This document shows, one piece after another, positions 63,379-64,000 of a DNA stretch of 64,000 nucleotides. The position numbers were made by a program, and so were the translations under genes. This DNA comes from Aminobacter ciceronei (GTDB lineage Bacteria; Pseudomonadota; Alphaproteobacteria; Rhizobiales; Rhizobiaceae). Each line of letters opens with the position of its first letter. Positions within the stretch are counted from its first letter, which is position 1. Under the pieces are notes generated by a model. That model saw only the letters and a program-made list of their open reading frames with translations. It did not search any database and was not told where the DNA came from. The stretch covers positions 124,001 through 188,000 of the forward strand of contig NZ_JACJHY010000008.1 in the NCBI RefSeq assembly GCF_014138625.1, read 5' to 3'.

Positions 63379-64000
63379 ATGGCGACGCGCAATCTTCTTC
63401 TCCTGCCCGGCGACGGCATCGGCCCCGAGGCCATGGCCGAGGTCCGCAAGCTGATCACCGCAATGAACGAGAAACTCGGCAGCGGCTTCACCACCGAGGA
63501 GGGTCTCGTCGGCGGCTCGGCCTATGACGCGCATGGCCAGGCGATCTCGGATGCCGACATGGCCAAGGCGATGGCGGCGGACGCGGTGCTGTTCGGCGCA
63601 GTCGGCGGCCCGAAGTGGGATGCCGTGCCTTACGAGGTGCGCCCCGAGGCCGGCCTGCTGCGCCTGCGCAAGGACATGGAGCTGTTCGCCAACCTGCGTC
63701 CGGCGATCTGCTACCCGGCGCTCGCCTCGTCGTCTTCGCTGCGCCAGGAAGTTGTCGAGGGCCTCGACATCCTGATCGTGCGCGAGCTGACCGGCGGCGT
63801 CTATTTCGGCGAACCCAAGCAGATCATCGACCTCGGCAACGGCCAGAAGCGCGGCATCGATACCCAGGTCTACGACACCTTCGAGATCGAGCGCATCTCG
63901 GGCGTCGCATTCGAACTCGCCCGCACGCGCCAGAACCGCGTGACGTCGATGGAAAAGCGCAACGTCATGAAGTCGGGCGTCTTGTGGAACGAGGTGGTGA
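63379..64000 (+). CDS. leuB: 3-isopropylmalate dehydrogenase, partial
   Basis: It oxidises and decarboxylates 3-isopropylmalate to 2-ketoisocaproate in leucine biosynthesis. The first 207 residues are present and match Leu[46 protein letters not shown] (substrate arginines) and [15 protein letters not shown]. The frame is open to the window edge. AAAGG lies before ATG. Confidence 0.97.
   Translation, partial: MATRNLLLLPGDGIGPEAMAEVRKLITAMNEKLGSGFTTEEGLVGGSAYDAHGQAISDADMAKAMAADAVLFGAVGGPKWDAVPYEVRPEAGLLRLRKDMELFANLRPAICYPALASSSSLRQEVVEGLDILIVRELTGGVYFGEPKQIIDLGNGQKRGIDTQVYDTFEIERISGVAFELARTRQNRVTSMEKRNVMKSGVLWNEVV

Overview
The window is GC-rich, densely coded chromosomal DNA from an alphaproteobacterium, most likely a Mesorhizobium- or Aminobacter-type member of the Hyphomicrobiales. 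The supports are a GTTC-N7-GTTC LexA box, a split imuA-imuB-dnaE2 mutagenesis cassette, a TGA-N9-TCA iron-operator-like site, many solute-binding-protein transporters, and leuD and leuB lying close together but not adjacent. The genus is inferred from general familiarity, not from a search. No phage, insertion sequence, CRISPR array or replication origin was seen.

Region 1 (1-11660) is an L-fucose catabolic locus. It holds the end of an oligopeptide-type ABC importer, the mutarotase FucU, an IclR regulator, and then one long co-directional block: 2-keto-3-deoxy-L-fuconate dehydrogenase, fuconolactonase, a ribose-type sugar ABC importer (ATPase, permease, binding protein), a 2,4-diketo-3-deoxy-fuconate hydrolase of the FAH family, L-fuconate dehydratase and L-fucose dehydrogenase. 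Together these encode every step of the non-phosphorylating route from L-fucose to pyruvate plus lactate.

Region 2 (11667-20504) has a cardiolipin synthase, a family 2 glycosyltransferase, an Asp/Glu-hydantoin racemase, and a deletion scar where the last 42 codons of an MFS transporter are fused tail-away to an RpiR regulator that has lost its DNA-binding head. A LuxR-type regulator then diverges from an aminotransferase-arginase-ornithine cyclodeaminase operon for arginine/ornithine use.

Region 3 (20505-32631) is housekeeping: tRNA-Gly(GCC), a prolyl-tRNA editing protein, a thioredoxin-TPR co-chaperone, a LON-domain protein, a Trm112-like protein, the SOS-controlled imuA-imuB-dnaE2 operon, a zincin-like protease, a DUF1737 protein, a CitE/malyl-CoA-lyase-type enzyme and a DAO-family oxidoreductase.

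Region 4 (32632-49877) contains a 953-residue autotransporter, peptidase T, a Tat-exported hydrolase divergent from an AraC/DJ-1 regulator, small stress or membrane proteins around a perfect FNR/FixK box, an ECF41-type sigma factor with its carboxymuconolactone-decarboxylase partner and a textbook ECF41 promoter, a berberine-bridge-type oxidase, an ArsR-SRPBCC pair with a 15-bp palindromic operator, a LysR/MFS divergent pair, and an aldo/keto reductase.

Region 5 (49878-64000) holds an amino-acid-type binding protein and permease without an ATPase beside a PLP enzyme, a K+ channel, a divergent CLC-type channel, a second PLD-family synthase, a complete siderophore ABC importer split around an iron-operator-like site, and leuD, a secreted hypothetical protein, RidA, a nuclease/phosphatase-fold protein and the start of leuB. 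Starts were chosen from ribosome binding sites, overlaps and homologous N-termini. Function calls come from recognition of motifs and families, without database searches.
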